Assembly (NCBI RefSeq): GCF_900101845.1
Contig: NZ_FNAM01000020.1
Span: forward strand, 1 to 64,000
Source of the DNA: Sporomusa acidovorans
GTDB taxonomy: Bacteria > Bacillota > Negativicutes > Sporomusales > Sporomusaceae
Direction: 5' to 3'
DNA length: 64,000 bases
Under the pieces are notes generated by a model. It was not told the origin of the DNA and made no database searches. It saw only the letters and a list, made by a program, of their open reading frames with translations. Of this stretch, positions 16,557 through 24,531 are shown piece after piece (the first letter of the stretch is position 1; each line of letters starts with the position of its first letter). Both the position numbers and the translations under genes were made by a program.

Positions 16557-18415
16557 TATGCCTGCCCCCAGTCAACAACTTTTACCCCAAGATCCTGGCA
16601 AACGCCGCAGGCCCCGCATACTTCATGGCGGCAATCAGGGGTAAAGGCTGCCTGTTGTGCAGCCTGCCACTCTTTTATCAGGAAAGCTTTGTCCACGCCA
16701 GCGGATAAATGTTCCCAGGGCAGAAGTTCATCAGGGATCCGGTCGCGTCTGGCATAAAAAACGGGGTCAATTCCTGCGGCGGCAAAGGCCTCCATCCAGA
16801 CATCGTACTTAAAATGTTCAGACCAGCCGTCAAATTTTGCACCCTGCTGCCACGCCCGGAGCAACACTTTGCCCAGTCGTCTGTCGCCGCGGGCAAATAC
16901 ACCTTCCAGGAAACTCGTGCGGGCATCATGCCAGCTCAGCGAGATGCTGCGGTCTTTGATCAGCGACCGCAACAGTTTTTGTTTTCGTTCAATTTCTTCT
17001 ATCGAGTCTTGTCCAAACCACTGAAAGGCCGTGTGCGGCTTGGGCACAAAAGAAGAAACACTGACAGTCACCTTGGCACCTTTCCGTCCCCTTACCTGTT
17101 TATACAGGTCGGTTACTCGCTGGGCCAGCCTGGCGATTCCGGCGACGTCTTCGTCGGTTTCAGTAGGCAAACCAATCATAAAATAAAGTTTGATGGTTGA
17201 CCAGCCGGCTGAAAAAGCGGCAGTTACCGCTTCGGTAAGATTTTCTTCGGTTACACCCTTATTAATTACATCCCGCAGCCGCTGGGTACCGGCCTCCGGT
17301 GCAAACGTCAATCCGCTCTTTCTCACCTGCTGTACTTGCTTGGCTAAATCAATAGAAAAACTGTCAATTCTAAGTGAAGGCAAAGATACGCTGACTCCCT
17401 GTTGTTTAAACCGAGTAATCAATTCGGTAATTAAAGAACTCAAACAGGAATAGTCAGCCGAACTTAATGAGACCAGGGAAATTTCATTATACCCGGTATG
17501 ATCCACAAGTTCTTGGACGTAGTTAATCAGTGTATCTATTTTTCGTTCCCGCACCGGACGATAAATTACCCCGGCCTGGCAAAAACGGCAGCCACGGGTA
17601 CAGCCACGGAATAGCTCCAGCATAATGCGGTCATGTACAATTTCAATAAACGGCACAATCGGCTTGGTAGCAAACGGCACTTGATCCAAGTCATTGATTA
17701 CCCGTTTAACGACAACCGTTTTCGCTTCCGGCACGATTGGACGTACGGCACCTATCCGGCTATCCCGGCTGTAATCTACTTCATAAAAACGTGGGATATA
17801 AATTCCCTGCAACCCCGCCAAGTTCCGTAAAAGGCCAGGTTTACCGCCAGGCTTGTTGTTTTTTTTCCAGCCGGCAATGGCGGCTGCAATTTCCCCGATT
17901 ACCTCTTCGGCTTCGCCTAAAATAAAAAAATCAACAAAGTCGGCCATCGGCTCGGCGTTAAAAGCGCAGGGGCCACCGCATACGACAAGCGGCCCGTCTT
18001 CATCACGCTTAGCCGCCTCTACGGGAATACCGGCTAAATCAAGCATATTGAGCACATTACTGTAACTCAACTCATATTGCAGGGAAAAACCAACGATGTC
18101 ACAGTCCGCAACCGGACGTTTTGTTTCCAAAGTATATAATTTTATATTGGCCGCTCTCATTTCGGCCTCCATATCCACCCAGGGGGCATAAACACGCTCG
18201 GCAAACGTATCAGGGCGGTCATTGAGTATCTGATAGAGTATTTTAAGCCCCAGATTGGACATACCAACTTCATAAACATCAGGCATCGCCAAAACAAAAC
18301 GGACTAGCTCCGCATTATCATCCTTACGCACACTGTTCCATTCATGGCCAGTATAGCGCGCCGGCTTCATTACCCTGCTTAATATAGCAGGACTAACAGG
18401 GTCTATAGGCTGCAT
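16556..18415 (-). CDS. TIGR03960-type B12-binding-like radical SAM protein
   Basis: 619 residues. The N-terminal half has the B12-binding-like fold typical of the family (MPDVYEVGMSNLGLKILYQI; VVCGGPCAFNAEPMADFVDF). The radical SAM motif is CTRGCRFC in ELFRGCTRGCRFCQAGVIYR. A cysteine-rich C-terminus (CRHEVCGACGVCQDLG) may bind another Fe-S cluster. ATG at 18415 has GGAGG in front; an upstream frame to 18490 lacks one. The substrate is unknown; it is coupled to the DUF2344 gene. Confidence 0.9.
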   Translation of the reverse strand: MQPIDPVSPAILSRVMKPARYTGHEWNSVRKDDNAELVRFVLAMPDVYEVGMSNLGLKILYQILNDRPDTFAERVYAPWVDMEAEMRAANIKLYTLETKRPVADCDIVGFSLQYELSYSNVLNMLDLAGIPVEAAKRDEDGPLVVCGGPCAFNAEPMADFVDFFILGEAEEVIGEIAAAIAGWKKNNKPGGKPGLLRNLAGLQGIYIPRFYEVDYSRDSRIGAVRPIVPEAKTVVVKRVINDLDQVPFATKPIVPFIEIVHDRIMLELFRGCTRGCRFCQAGVIYRPVRERKIDTLINYVQELVDHTGYNEISLVSLSSADYSCLSSLITELITRFKQQGVSVSLPSLRIDSFSIDLAKQVQQVRKSGLTFAPEAGTQRLRDVINKGVTEENLTEAVTAAFSAGWSTIKLYFMIGLPTETDEDVAGIARLAQRVTDLYKQVRGRKGAKVTVSVSSFVPKPHTAFQWFGQDSIEEIERKQKLLRSLIKDRSISLSWHDARTSFLEGVFARGDRRLGKVLLRAWQQGAKFDGWSEHFKYDVWMEAFAAAGIDPVFYARRDRIPDELLPWEHLSAGVDKAFLIKEWQAAQQAAFTPDCRHEVCGACGVCQDLGVKVVDWGQA

Positions 18416-18549
18416 AGTTACCTCCAAATTATAGCTATAAAAATTATTATGTATTTTTTGGATGGAAATATCAAGACTTATTTTTTCCATTTACCACTAA
18501 TTTGAACCCTGACAGATGAGATATATACAACGTACTGAAGATTATTTTT

Positions 18550-19431
18550 TTACAGAAACTCATTTATTTTTGAATTTATTCCCTTTTTCAGCAAACCTTC
18601 CCATACCTCGGTCTCAGTTAAAGCTCCACACAATTTAAAGTTTTGATCCACAATGTGTACAATATTATATTCTTCCGCGCCAAATAAACGAACGATGTCG
18701 TGTAAGGCCGCATTTTCCATAGCGGTAAGATGCTGTGCAGGCATAATCCCGCGGGCAAGCAGTTGCGCTTTTTTATGGGCCAGAATCCGCATAGTCCGAA
18801 ATCCAGCCAAAGTATTTTCCGTCCGGGCAGTAAGCAGCAAAAACGCGGCGGCAACCAGCAGGGTTAAATTGACCGTACGATGCAGCCAGTAGCTGATCCC
18901 TGCCAAAATAACCAACAAACCGGTAATACCATAACTAATCATAACCACAATGGCTGTGGCACTGCGGTAATCGCGCCTTAAACTTAAGACTGCCCGCAAA
19001 ATCCGCCCCCCATCAAGCGGCAAAGCAGGCAGCAGATTAAAAAGAGCCAGCATAAGATTAACTTCACCATAAAATTTGAACACGTCCTGCCAGTTACTTA
19101 CCTCATTCCATTCGGTATAACATAAAGCCGCCAGACCGAAGCTTGCCAATGGCCCGGCGGCGGCTATCATTATCTCACTTGTTGCCCCTGCATCAGCAAG
19201 ACGTTCCACACGGGCAACAGCCCCAAAAGGCAGGAGTTCGATCTGCCTTACTTTGTAACCTAACCCCATAGCCATTAACATATGCGCCAATTCATGCCAT
19301 AAAACAGCACTAAAAACCAATAGTACTTTACTCACCAGGCCACATAGTGCAAAAAAGGCGATAAGCCCAATAAACCAGTTATTTACTAGTAGCTCAACCC
19401 CTGCAAACTTCCCAGCCCGCATAATCCACAT
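18550..19431 (-). CDS. spoIVFB: M50 site-2 protease, SpoIVFB-like
   Basis: 293 residues, six or so membrane segments. Zinc-protease residues are visible: HELAHMLMA (HExxH) at about 46-54 and NLLPALPLDGGRIL (the third ligand Asp). A CBS-like C-terminal region (about 215-290) is present, as in B. subtilis SpoIVFB, where it senses ATP. SpoIVFB cleaves pro-sigma-K in the mother cell. It sits 3 bases after a SpoIVFA-like gene, which supports the sporulation role; pro-sigma-K is not in the window. Confidence 0.85.
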   Translation of the reverse strand: MWIMRAGKFAGVELLVNNWFIGLIAFFALCGLVSKVLLVFSAVLWHELAHMLMAMGLGYKVRQIELLPFGAVARVERLADAGATSEIMIAAAGPLASFGLAALCYTEWNEVSNWQDVFKFYGEVNLMLALFNLLPALPLDGGRILRAVLSLRRDYRSATAIVVMISYGITGLLVILAGISYWLHRTVNLTLLVAAAFLLLTARTENTLAGFRTMRILAHKKAQLLARGIMPAQHLTAMENAALHDIVRLFGAEEYNIVHIVDQNFKLCGALTETEVWEGLLKKGINSKINEFL

Positions 19432-19434
19432 CCC

Positions 19435-20184
19435 TTACTTGGCAGAATCACTTTTCATTCTGGTTAACGGATCAACCGCTTTACCGTTTTCCCGCAGTTC
19501 AAAATAGAGCCCGGGCGCCGCGTTGCCAACTTTAGCGATGCGGGCAATCACTTGTCCCTGACTCACAATATCGGCTTCCTTCACCAGAATATCTCCTAAC
19601 CGTCCATATATTGTTTCAATACCCTGCCCATGATCAATAATCAGCATTTTTCCCAATTGAGAACTGTCGGTAATAATTTTGACCTTGCCGGTAGCGGCGG
19701 CCTGAACACTTGTCCCTGTAGGAGCAGCAATATCAATTCCCTCTTGCAGAATACCTTGTTTTGCCGCCTGATCGGCCTGCCCCCCGTATTGCTTCGCTAT
19801 CGTTCCCTCTACCGGCTTGGTCATATAGCGCAAAGGATCAGCAGGATGTGAAATGGTTGACTGAACCTGCTTTAAAACCGGAATGCTGGCCAAATTAGCC
19901 GCATTCGGCCAATGTGTATTAACGTATTCGACCGTACTTGCCGTATAGTAAGCAACATCTGTTTGATACTCCAAGATTTGTCGGACCCCTCCCGTAACTT
20001 CCTGTCCAATTCGAGTATCTGACACCTGAGCACCATACACAACCGCAAATAGACCTAAAGCAATGGCCGTTTTTTTCAACCATGAATAGTCGGGTTCTTC
20101 TTCATAATAAGATTGCCAATTCTTTTCCTGATTGTGAAAACTAAACTGCCAGTGCTTTTTAAAATGATTCCATAGCTTTGTCAT
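19435..20184 (-). CDS. spoIVFA: SpoIVFA-like protein with degenerate M23/LytM domain
   Basis: 249 residues: a cytoplasmic N-terminus (about 1-34), one membrane helix (TAIALGLFAVVYGAQV), a linker, and a C-terminal M23-type domain (about 125-245; GIDIAAPTGTSVQAAATGKV, IIDHGQGIETIYGRLGDI, LYFELRENGKAVDP). The metal-binding residues of active LytM enzymes are missing: the first motif has LQEGIDIA instead of HxGxDxA and the last has GLYFELR instead of HLHFE. This fits SpoIVFA, which anchors and inhibits SpoIVFB rather than cutting peptidoglycan. Confidence 0.8.
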   Translation of the reverse strand: MTKLWNHFKKHWQFSFHNQEKNWQSYYEEEPDYSWLKKTAIALGLFAVVYGAQVSDTRIGQEVTGGVRQILEYQTDVAYYTASTVEYVNTHWPNAANLASIPVLKQVQSTISHPADPLRYMTKPVEGTIAKQYGGQADQAAKQGILQEGIDIAAPTGTSVQAAATGKVKIITDSSQLGKMLIIDHGQGIETIYGRLGDILVKEADIVSQGQVIARIAKVGNAAPGLYFELRENGKAVDPLTRMKSDSAK

Positions 20185-20272
20185 CGTAAGCCCTCCATAA
20201 CATTACCGTGGAGTATTCTTATGGAATATATATGACAAAACTACAAAAATATAACTGTGCACACAGCGATGG

Positions 20273-20322
20273 CTTAACAAAAAAGAGACAAACGCTTTGA
20301 AAAAAATCACGGCATTTGTCTC
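20273..20322 (-). terminator. Terminator of rodA
   Basis: GAGACAAA (20285-20292) pairs with TTTGTCTC (20315-20322), with further partial pairing inside. The minus strand then reads TTTTTTG. It lies 13 bases after the rodA stop. Confidence 0.8.
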
Positions 20323-20334
20323 ATGGATTGTGAA

Positions 20335-21441
20335 TCAAAATAATATCTTTTGTCGTCGCATATAAATATTAAGTAATATCCCGATACTAACGAGATTAGT
20401 AGTTAATGCACTTACACCATAGCTCATAAGCGGCAGTGGAATCCCGGTAACAGGCATAATGCCCGCCGTCATGCCAACATTTACCAGCAAGTGGAAGGCT
20501 AGCATGGATGTAATGCCGGTAGCTAAAAGTGTACCAAAATTATCGCGGGAAGCACCTGCAATTTTAATACCACGATAAAGCAAAATAAGATACAGCAAAA
20601 GAATTAATGTTGCACCAATAAAGCCCAGTTCTTCCCCAATAACAGCAAAGATAAAATCTGTATGATTTTCCGGCAGGAAATTTAACTGGCTTTGTGTGCC
20701 GTTAAATAACCCTTTACCAAATAACATGCCCGAACCAATAGCAATCTTAGACTGAATAATATGATACCCGGATCCCAGTGGATCAACATTCGGATCAATA
20801 AACACAGTTAACCGCTTTTTTTGATAGTCTTTCAAAAAATGCCAAAAAATCGGCAAAAAAGCAAGACCGGCGCCAACGATTACCGCCAAATGCCTTAAAC
20901 TGATGCCGGCGACAAAAATCATACCAAAGACTATGGCAAGAAATACCAGTGAAGTACCCAAATCAGGCTGTTTCAATACCAGGATAAAGGGTATGCCAAC
21001 ATAAATAAAGACGGGAATTATTTCCCTAAAAGTGTTCAGTTTACCCACACGCTTGTCGAGGATTTGCGCCAAAGCGATAATCATAATAATCTTGGAAAAC
21101 TCAGACGGCTGCAGACTAATGGGACCAATTTGTATCCAGCGCTGCGCTCCCAATGCCGAGTGGCCAACAAACATAACGGCCAATAACATAACTAAGTTAA
21201 GGACATACAAAAATCCGGATAATCGTTTCAGTGATTTGTAATCAAAGTTTAACATAAAAAACACAATCAGGATATTGACTACAGCAAATAGCCCTTGCCG
21301 TTGCACATACCAGTAGCGGTCATCGCTCGGATTATTGATATGAGTTGCACTGCCAATAATCACCAGACTAATAAGAACAATTAAAACAGTAACGCCAATA
21401 AGAACAAAATCTAAATTCCGCAAGAGGCGCTGGTTAAACAT
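20335..21441 (-). CDS. rodA: Rod shape-determining SEDS glycosyltransferase RodA
   Basis: 368 residues, about ten membrane helices, SEDS family. Motifs: HINNPSDDRYWYVQRQGLFA near the start, GAQRWIQIGPISLQPSEFSK, KQPDLGTSLVFLAI, SGMLFGKGLFNGTQSQLNFL, PENHTDFIFAVIGEELGF and GIPLPLMSYGVSAL. It polymerises lipid II with PBP2. FtsW or SpoVE cannot be fully excluded, but the neighbourhood with minCDE and the mrd/mre genes favours RodA. Confidence 0.88.
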   Translation of the reverse strand: MFNQRLLRNLDFVLIGVTVLIVLISLVIIGSATHINNPSDDRYWYVQRQGLFAVVNILIVFFMLNFDYKSLKRLSGFLYVLNLVMLLAVMFVGHSALGAQRWIQIGPISLQPSEFSKIIMIIALAQILDKRVGKLNTFREIIPVFIYVGIPFILVLKQPDLGTSLVFLAIVFGMIFVAGISLRHLAVIVGAGLAFLPIFWHFLKDYQKKRLTVFIDPNVDPLGSGYHIIQSKIAIGSGMLFGKGLFNGTQSQLNFLPENHTDFIFAVIGEELGFIGATLILLLYLILLYRGIKIAGASRDNFGTLLATGITSMLAFHLLVNVGMTAGIMPVTGIPLPLMSYGVSALTTNLVSIGILLNIYMRRQKILF

Positions 21442-21514
21442 ACCCGACTAACCTTCTCTCTAACAATGTCTTATATATTATAATAGTATTTCCCTCTTAC
21501 GTCCAGTATTGACA

Positions 21515-21551
21515 AATAAAAAGAAAGGCAGAGCAAGTTTCCCGACTCTGC
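21515..21551 (-). terminator. Terminator after minE
   Basis: GCAGAG (21528-21533) and CTCTGC (21546-21551) form a 6-bp stem with a 12-base loop, followed on the minus strand by CTTTCTTTTTATTTG. It begins 8 bases after the minE stop and separates minCDE from rodA. Confidence 0.7.
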
Positions 21552-21558
21552 ACAATAA

Positions 21559-21837
21559 CTATTCATTTAGCAAATTTGTGCGTTTCATGCGGTTAACCGG
21601 AATATTAGCCACTAACGCTACCTGAGTATTGCTTTTTGTCAGATTTATTTCCATTTCAGTTTCATTAATATCCATATAATTCGAGATAACTTTAATCATA
21701 TCGTCCTTGATAGCCTCCATGTACTGCGGTGACACATTAACACGGTCGTGAACCAGTACAAACCGGAGGCGTTCTTTGGCAATATTTTTTGAACCTTGCG
21801 GTTCTTTTCCAAACAACTTTTGAATAAGGTCAAACAT
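21559..21837 (-). CDS. minE: Cell division topological specificity factor MinE
   Basis: 92 residues: an N-terminal MinD-contact and membrane-binding part (MFDLIQKLFGKEP, then AKERLRFVLVHDRVNVSP) and a C-terminal topological domain (DDMIKVISNYMDINETEMEI). MinE drives pole-to-pole oscillation of MinCD. Its presence in a spore-former, rather than reliance on DivIVA, is typical of Negativicutes and some Clostridia. Confidence 0.95.
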   Translation of the reverse strand: MFDLIQKLFGKEPQGSKNIAKERLRFVLVHDRVNVSPQYMEAIKDDMIKVISNYMDINETEMEINLTKSNTQVALVANIPVNRMKRTNLLNE

Positions 21838-21865
21838 CTTGCTATCCCTCCTAAAGTACTAGTCT

Positions 21866-22657
21866 TTACAAGCCTAATACTTTTTTAAATTTACCCCAAA
21901 GGCTTTCATTGGTTTCAAATGTCATTAACGGAACATTCTCGCCCATCAGCCGCCGGACAATATTTCTGTAAGCCTGACTTGCCAGGGCCGAGTTATTGGC
22001 AACTGCCGGCTCACCCCGGTTAGTAGAAATAACAATATATTCATCCTCGGGAATAATTCCCAATAAATCTACCGCCAAAATTTCAATGATATCATCAATA
22101 TCCATCATATCACCTTTTTTTACCATAAGCGGACGAATACGATTAACAATTAATTTGGGATTATGCTTACCTTCCGATTCTAATAAACCAATAATCCGGT
22201 CCGCATCGCGAACGGCAGATACCTCCGGGGTAGTTACAATAATCGCACGATCAGCGCCGGCAATCGCATTTTTAAAGCCTTGTTCAATACCAGCCGGGCA
22301 GTCAATAATAACATAGTCAAACTCCTCGGCCAAATCTTTGCACAATTGCTGCATCTGGTCAGGTGTAACCGCATTTTTATCTCTGGTCTGAGCCGCCGGC
22401 AGTAGATAAAGAGTTTCATAACGCTTGTCCCTGATGAGTGCCTGTTTTAACCGGCAGTTACCTTCGGTGACATCGACTAAATCATAGACAATTCGATTTT
22501 CCAGGCCCATAACAACATCCAGATTTCTTAAACCGATATCGGCATCAACTAATACCACCTTTTTTCCCTGAAGGGCAAAACCGGTACCAAGATTGGCGGT
22601 TGTCGTCGTTTTACCCACTCCACCTTTGCCTGACGTAATGACAATTACTTCTCCCAT
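21866..22657 (-). CDS. minD: Septum site-determining ATPase MinD
   Basis: 263 residues. A deviant Walker A (SGKGGVGKTTTTANLG) is at the N-terminus, VVLVDADIGLRNLDVVMGLE and YVIIDCPAGIEQGF follow, and the C-terminal amphipathic membrane-targeting helix is ESLWGKFKKVLGL. It recruits MinC to the membrane and interacts with MinE. minC, minD and minE lie in that order within 30-base gaps. Confidence 0.97.
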   Translation of the reverse strand: MGEVIVITSGKGGVGKTTTTANLGTGFALQGKKVVLVDADIGLRNLDVVMGLENRIVYDLVDVTEGNCRLKQALIRDKRYETLYLLPAAQTRDKNAVTPDQMQQLCKDLAEEFDYVIIDCPAGIEQGFKNAIAGADRAIIVTTPEVSAVRDADRIIGLLESEGKHNPKLIVNRIRPLMVKKGDMMDIDDIIEILAVDLLGIIPEDEYIVISTNRGEPAVANNSALASQAYRNIVRRLMGENVPLMTFETNESLWGKFKKVLGL

Positions 22658-22679
22658 CCATGTACCTCCTATTTATCAA

Positions 22680-23330
22680 TCATGCCGGTTCAATAATAAC
22701 AATACCATTAGCAATACGGGCTATTTCACGACACATAGGTTCATCCTGATGATCGGGAGCCCTGGCAATTAAGCCAGCAATTCTTAGCTGGCCGGCCATT
22801 AGTTTATCAGCGGTAATGGTAGCCGTTTGGTCGCCGTTGACGCCAGCGTGAGCCACACCACGGCATGTGCCCTGAACAACAATATTGCCACTGGCAATGA
22901 CTTCGGCTCCCGGATTGACATCTCCCATAATAATAACCGAACCGTTAAATACAACTTTCTGACCGCTGCGCAACATTCTCGAAACAATAAGTGTCTGCCC
23001 GCCTTCCGCTTCCTGAAAATATTCAATAGGACTATCGCCAACACGAATGTCCTTTGTCTGAACAAATTCCGGCAAGAGGGAGTTTGAATCGGGATGCTCG
23101 TGCAGGGCTAATCCATAGTCAGCTAACAGATTAATCAATTGACGCCGTTCATCACCAGTTAGCTTATTTGTACCGGAAATTACTCTAACACCGGAATTGC
23201 CGGTAAAAAAGTGAGCCGCTGATTCCAATTTATCCTTTAGTTGCTCCAGGATAGCAGTAAAATCAGCTGATTGGTTTATCACCAGTTCGAGGCCGCCTTT
23301 ACTTCCTTTGAATAATACATCCTCCCGCAT
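22680..23330 (-). CDS. minC: Septum site-determining protein MinC
   Basis: 216 residues: an N-terminal FtsZ-antagonising domain (1-100) and the C-terminal beta-helical MinD-binding domain (about 110-212; RSGQKVVFNGSVIIMGDVNP, GAEVIASGNIVVQGTCRGVA, AGQLRIAGLIAR). First gene of the min operon. The roughly 100-base gap to the divergent plus-strand transporter should contain both promoters. Confidence 0.95.
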   Translation of the reverse strand: MREDVLFKGSKGGLELVINQSADFTAILEQLKDKLESAAHFFTGNSGVRVISGTNKLTGDERRQLINLLADYGLALHEHPDSNSLLPEFVQTKDIRVGDSPIEYFQEAEGGQTLIVSRMLRSGQKVVFNGSVIIMGDVNPGAEVIASGNIVVQGTCRGVAHAGVNGDQTATITADKLMAGQLRIAGLIARAPDHQDEPMCREIARIANGIVIIEPA

Positions 23331-23500
23331 ATCTTCTCCTAAATTTTACCACAAATAATTATCTATATGTTAACTAAAATTCGCCTCTCTTACTAATTTT
23401 CCTGCAGAATATCCAGCCTTCTTTATATAAATTGGTGAAAGAGGTATCATGGTATCATGAGGAATATGTTATTTTTAAATTTGCTATTGGGGGCTTTACT

Positions 23501-24463
23501 GTGATTAGCTACTTGGCAAAACTTACCGTGTGGCTGGGGCAACATATGTTTTATATCGTATTATCCGGCCTCTTATTCGGTTTTTTATTACCAATCCCTG
23601 ACTCACCGGCAGTAAGAACGATAGCAGTAGGCGCTTTTGCCTATATGACGCTTATTACCGCACTGAATACAAGTTTAAGAGAATTTCTACAAATACTAAA
23701 AAAACCGGTTATTCCACTATGGATACTTATACTTATTCATGTTGTGACGCCATTTATAGGCTGGCTGACGGGGCTTGTTCTGTTTACCGGTGATCACAAT
23801 ACCCAATTAGGGTATTTAGTTGCTACGTCAACTCCCATTGGCGTAACCTCTATTATCTGGAGTTCAATAACAGGCGGAAGCGTCTCAATTGCCCTGGTTG
23901 CGGTCACTCTTGACACCCTCATTGTTCCCGCAATACTTCCCCTTTTTTTTAAAATGATCATTGGTCAAGTACTGCAAATCAATTACGGGCAGATGATGCT
24001 GCAATTGCTAAGCATGATTACCCTTCCCAGTATTATCGGTATGCTAATCCATGATTACGGTCCGAAAAACTTTGCGCCTCATTCGCTTAAAGTTGTCGGT
24101 AATTTTTTGGCAAGAGTAGCTTTCTTCATTGTAATATTTATTAATGCCGCCATTGTAAGTCCCGACATTTCCTGGGATTTATCAACACTTAAAATCATCC
24201 TGGCCACTATGCTTCTGGTAGCTGCAGGCTACTTGTTAGGTTATTTAGGCTCTTTTATCTTTAAGAATCGCTCAAGAGAAATCGCTTGGGCAATGATCTA
24301 CTGTGTCGGCTTGCGAAACGCCAGTTTCGGTATCGTATTGGCTTTGACCTTTTTTCCTCATACAGTCGCCATACCGGCAACCATGACCATTTTATACCAG
24401 CAACCGCTTGCGGCCATTATTCCTTATTTTTTTCGGCAGTCAAAACAAAAGAATAAAAACTAG
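23501..24463 (+). CDS. Bile acid:sodium symporter (BASS)-like transporter
   Basis: About 320 residues and ten predicted helices, with BASS-like features: a Pro-rich LLPIPDSPA segment after helix 1, ATSTPIGVTSIIWSSITGGS in the first crossing region and YCVGLRNASFGIVLALTF in the second. Members move organic anions with Na+; the substrate is unknown. GTG at 23501 is preferred because GGGGG stands 7 bases upstream and the protein then begins with its first helix; an in-frame TTG at 23432 adds 23 residues. It is the only plus-strand gene between 4.3 and 64 kb. Confidence 0.75.
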   Translation: MISYLAKLTVWLGQHMFYIVLSGLLFGFLLPIPDSPAVRTIAVGAFAYMTLITALNTSLREFLQILKKPVIPLWILILIHVVTPFIGWLTGLVLFTGDHNTQLGYLVATSTPIGVTSIIWSSITGGSVSIALVAVTLDTLIVPAILPLFFKMIIGQVLQINYGQMMLQLLSMITLPSIIGMLIHDYGPKNFAPHSLKVVGNFLARVAFFIVIFINAAIVSPDISWDLSTLKIILATMLLVAAGYLLGYLGSFIFKNRSREIAWAMIYCVGLRNASFGIVLALTFFPHTVAIPATMTILYQQPLAAIIPYFFRQSKQKNKN

Positions 24464-24483
24464 AAAAATATATTTTTAAATAA

Positions 24484-24516
24484 AACGGAGTCAGGCTTCT
24501 TCAACCTGACTCCGTT
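24484..24516. terminator. Shared terminator of convergent transporter and mrdA genes
   Basis: A perfect 12-bp stem, AACGGAGTCAGG (24484-24495) with CCTGACTCCGTT (24505-24516) and a 9-base loop. The minus strand continues TTATTT; the plus strand continues GTTATAAAATT. It should stop transcription from both sides. Confidence 0.85.
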
Positions 24517-24531
24517 GTTATAAAATTAACG

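Noticed and set aside
16709..17200. 163-residue plus-strand frame opposite the radical SAM gene
   Set aside because: Antisense shadow of a well supported gene with no independent signals.
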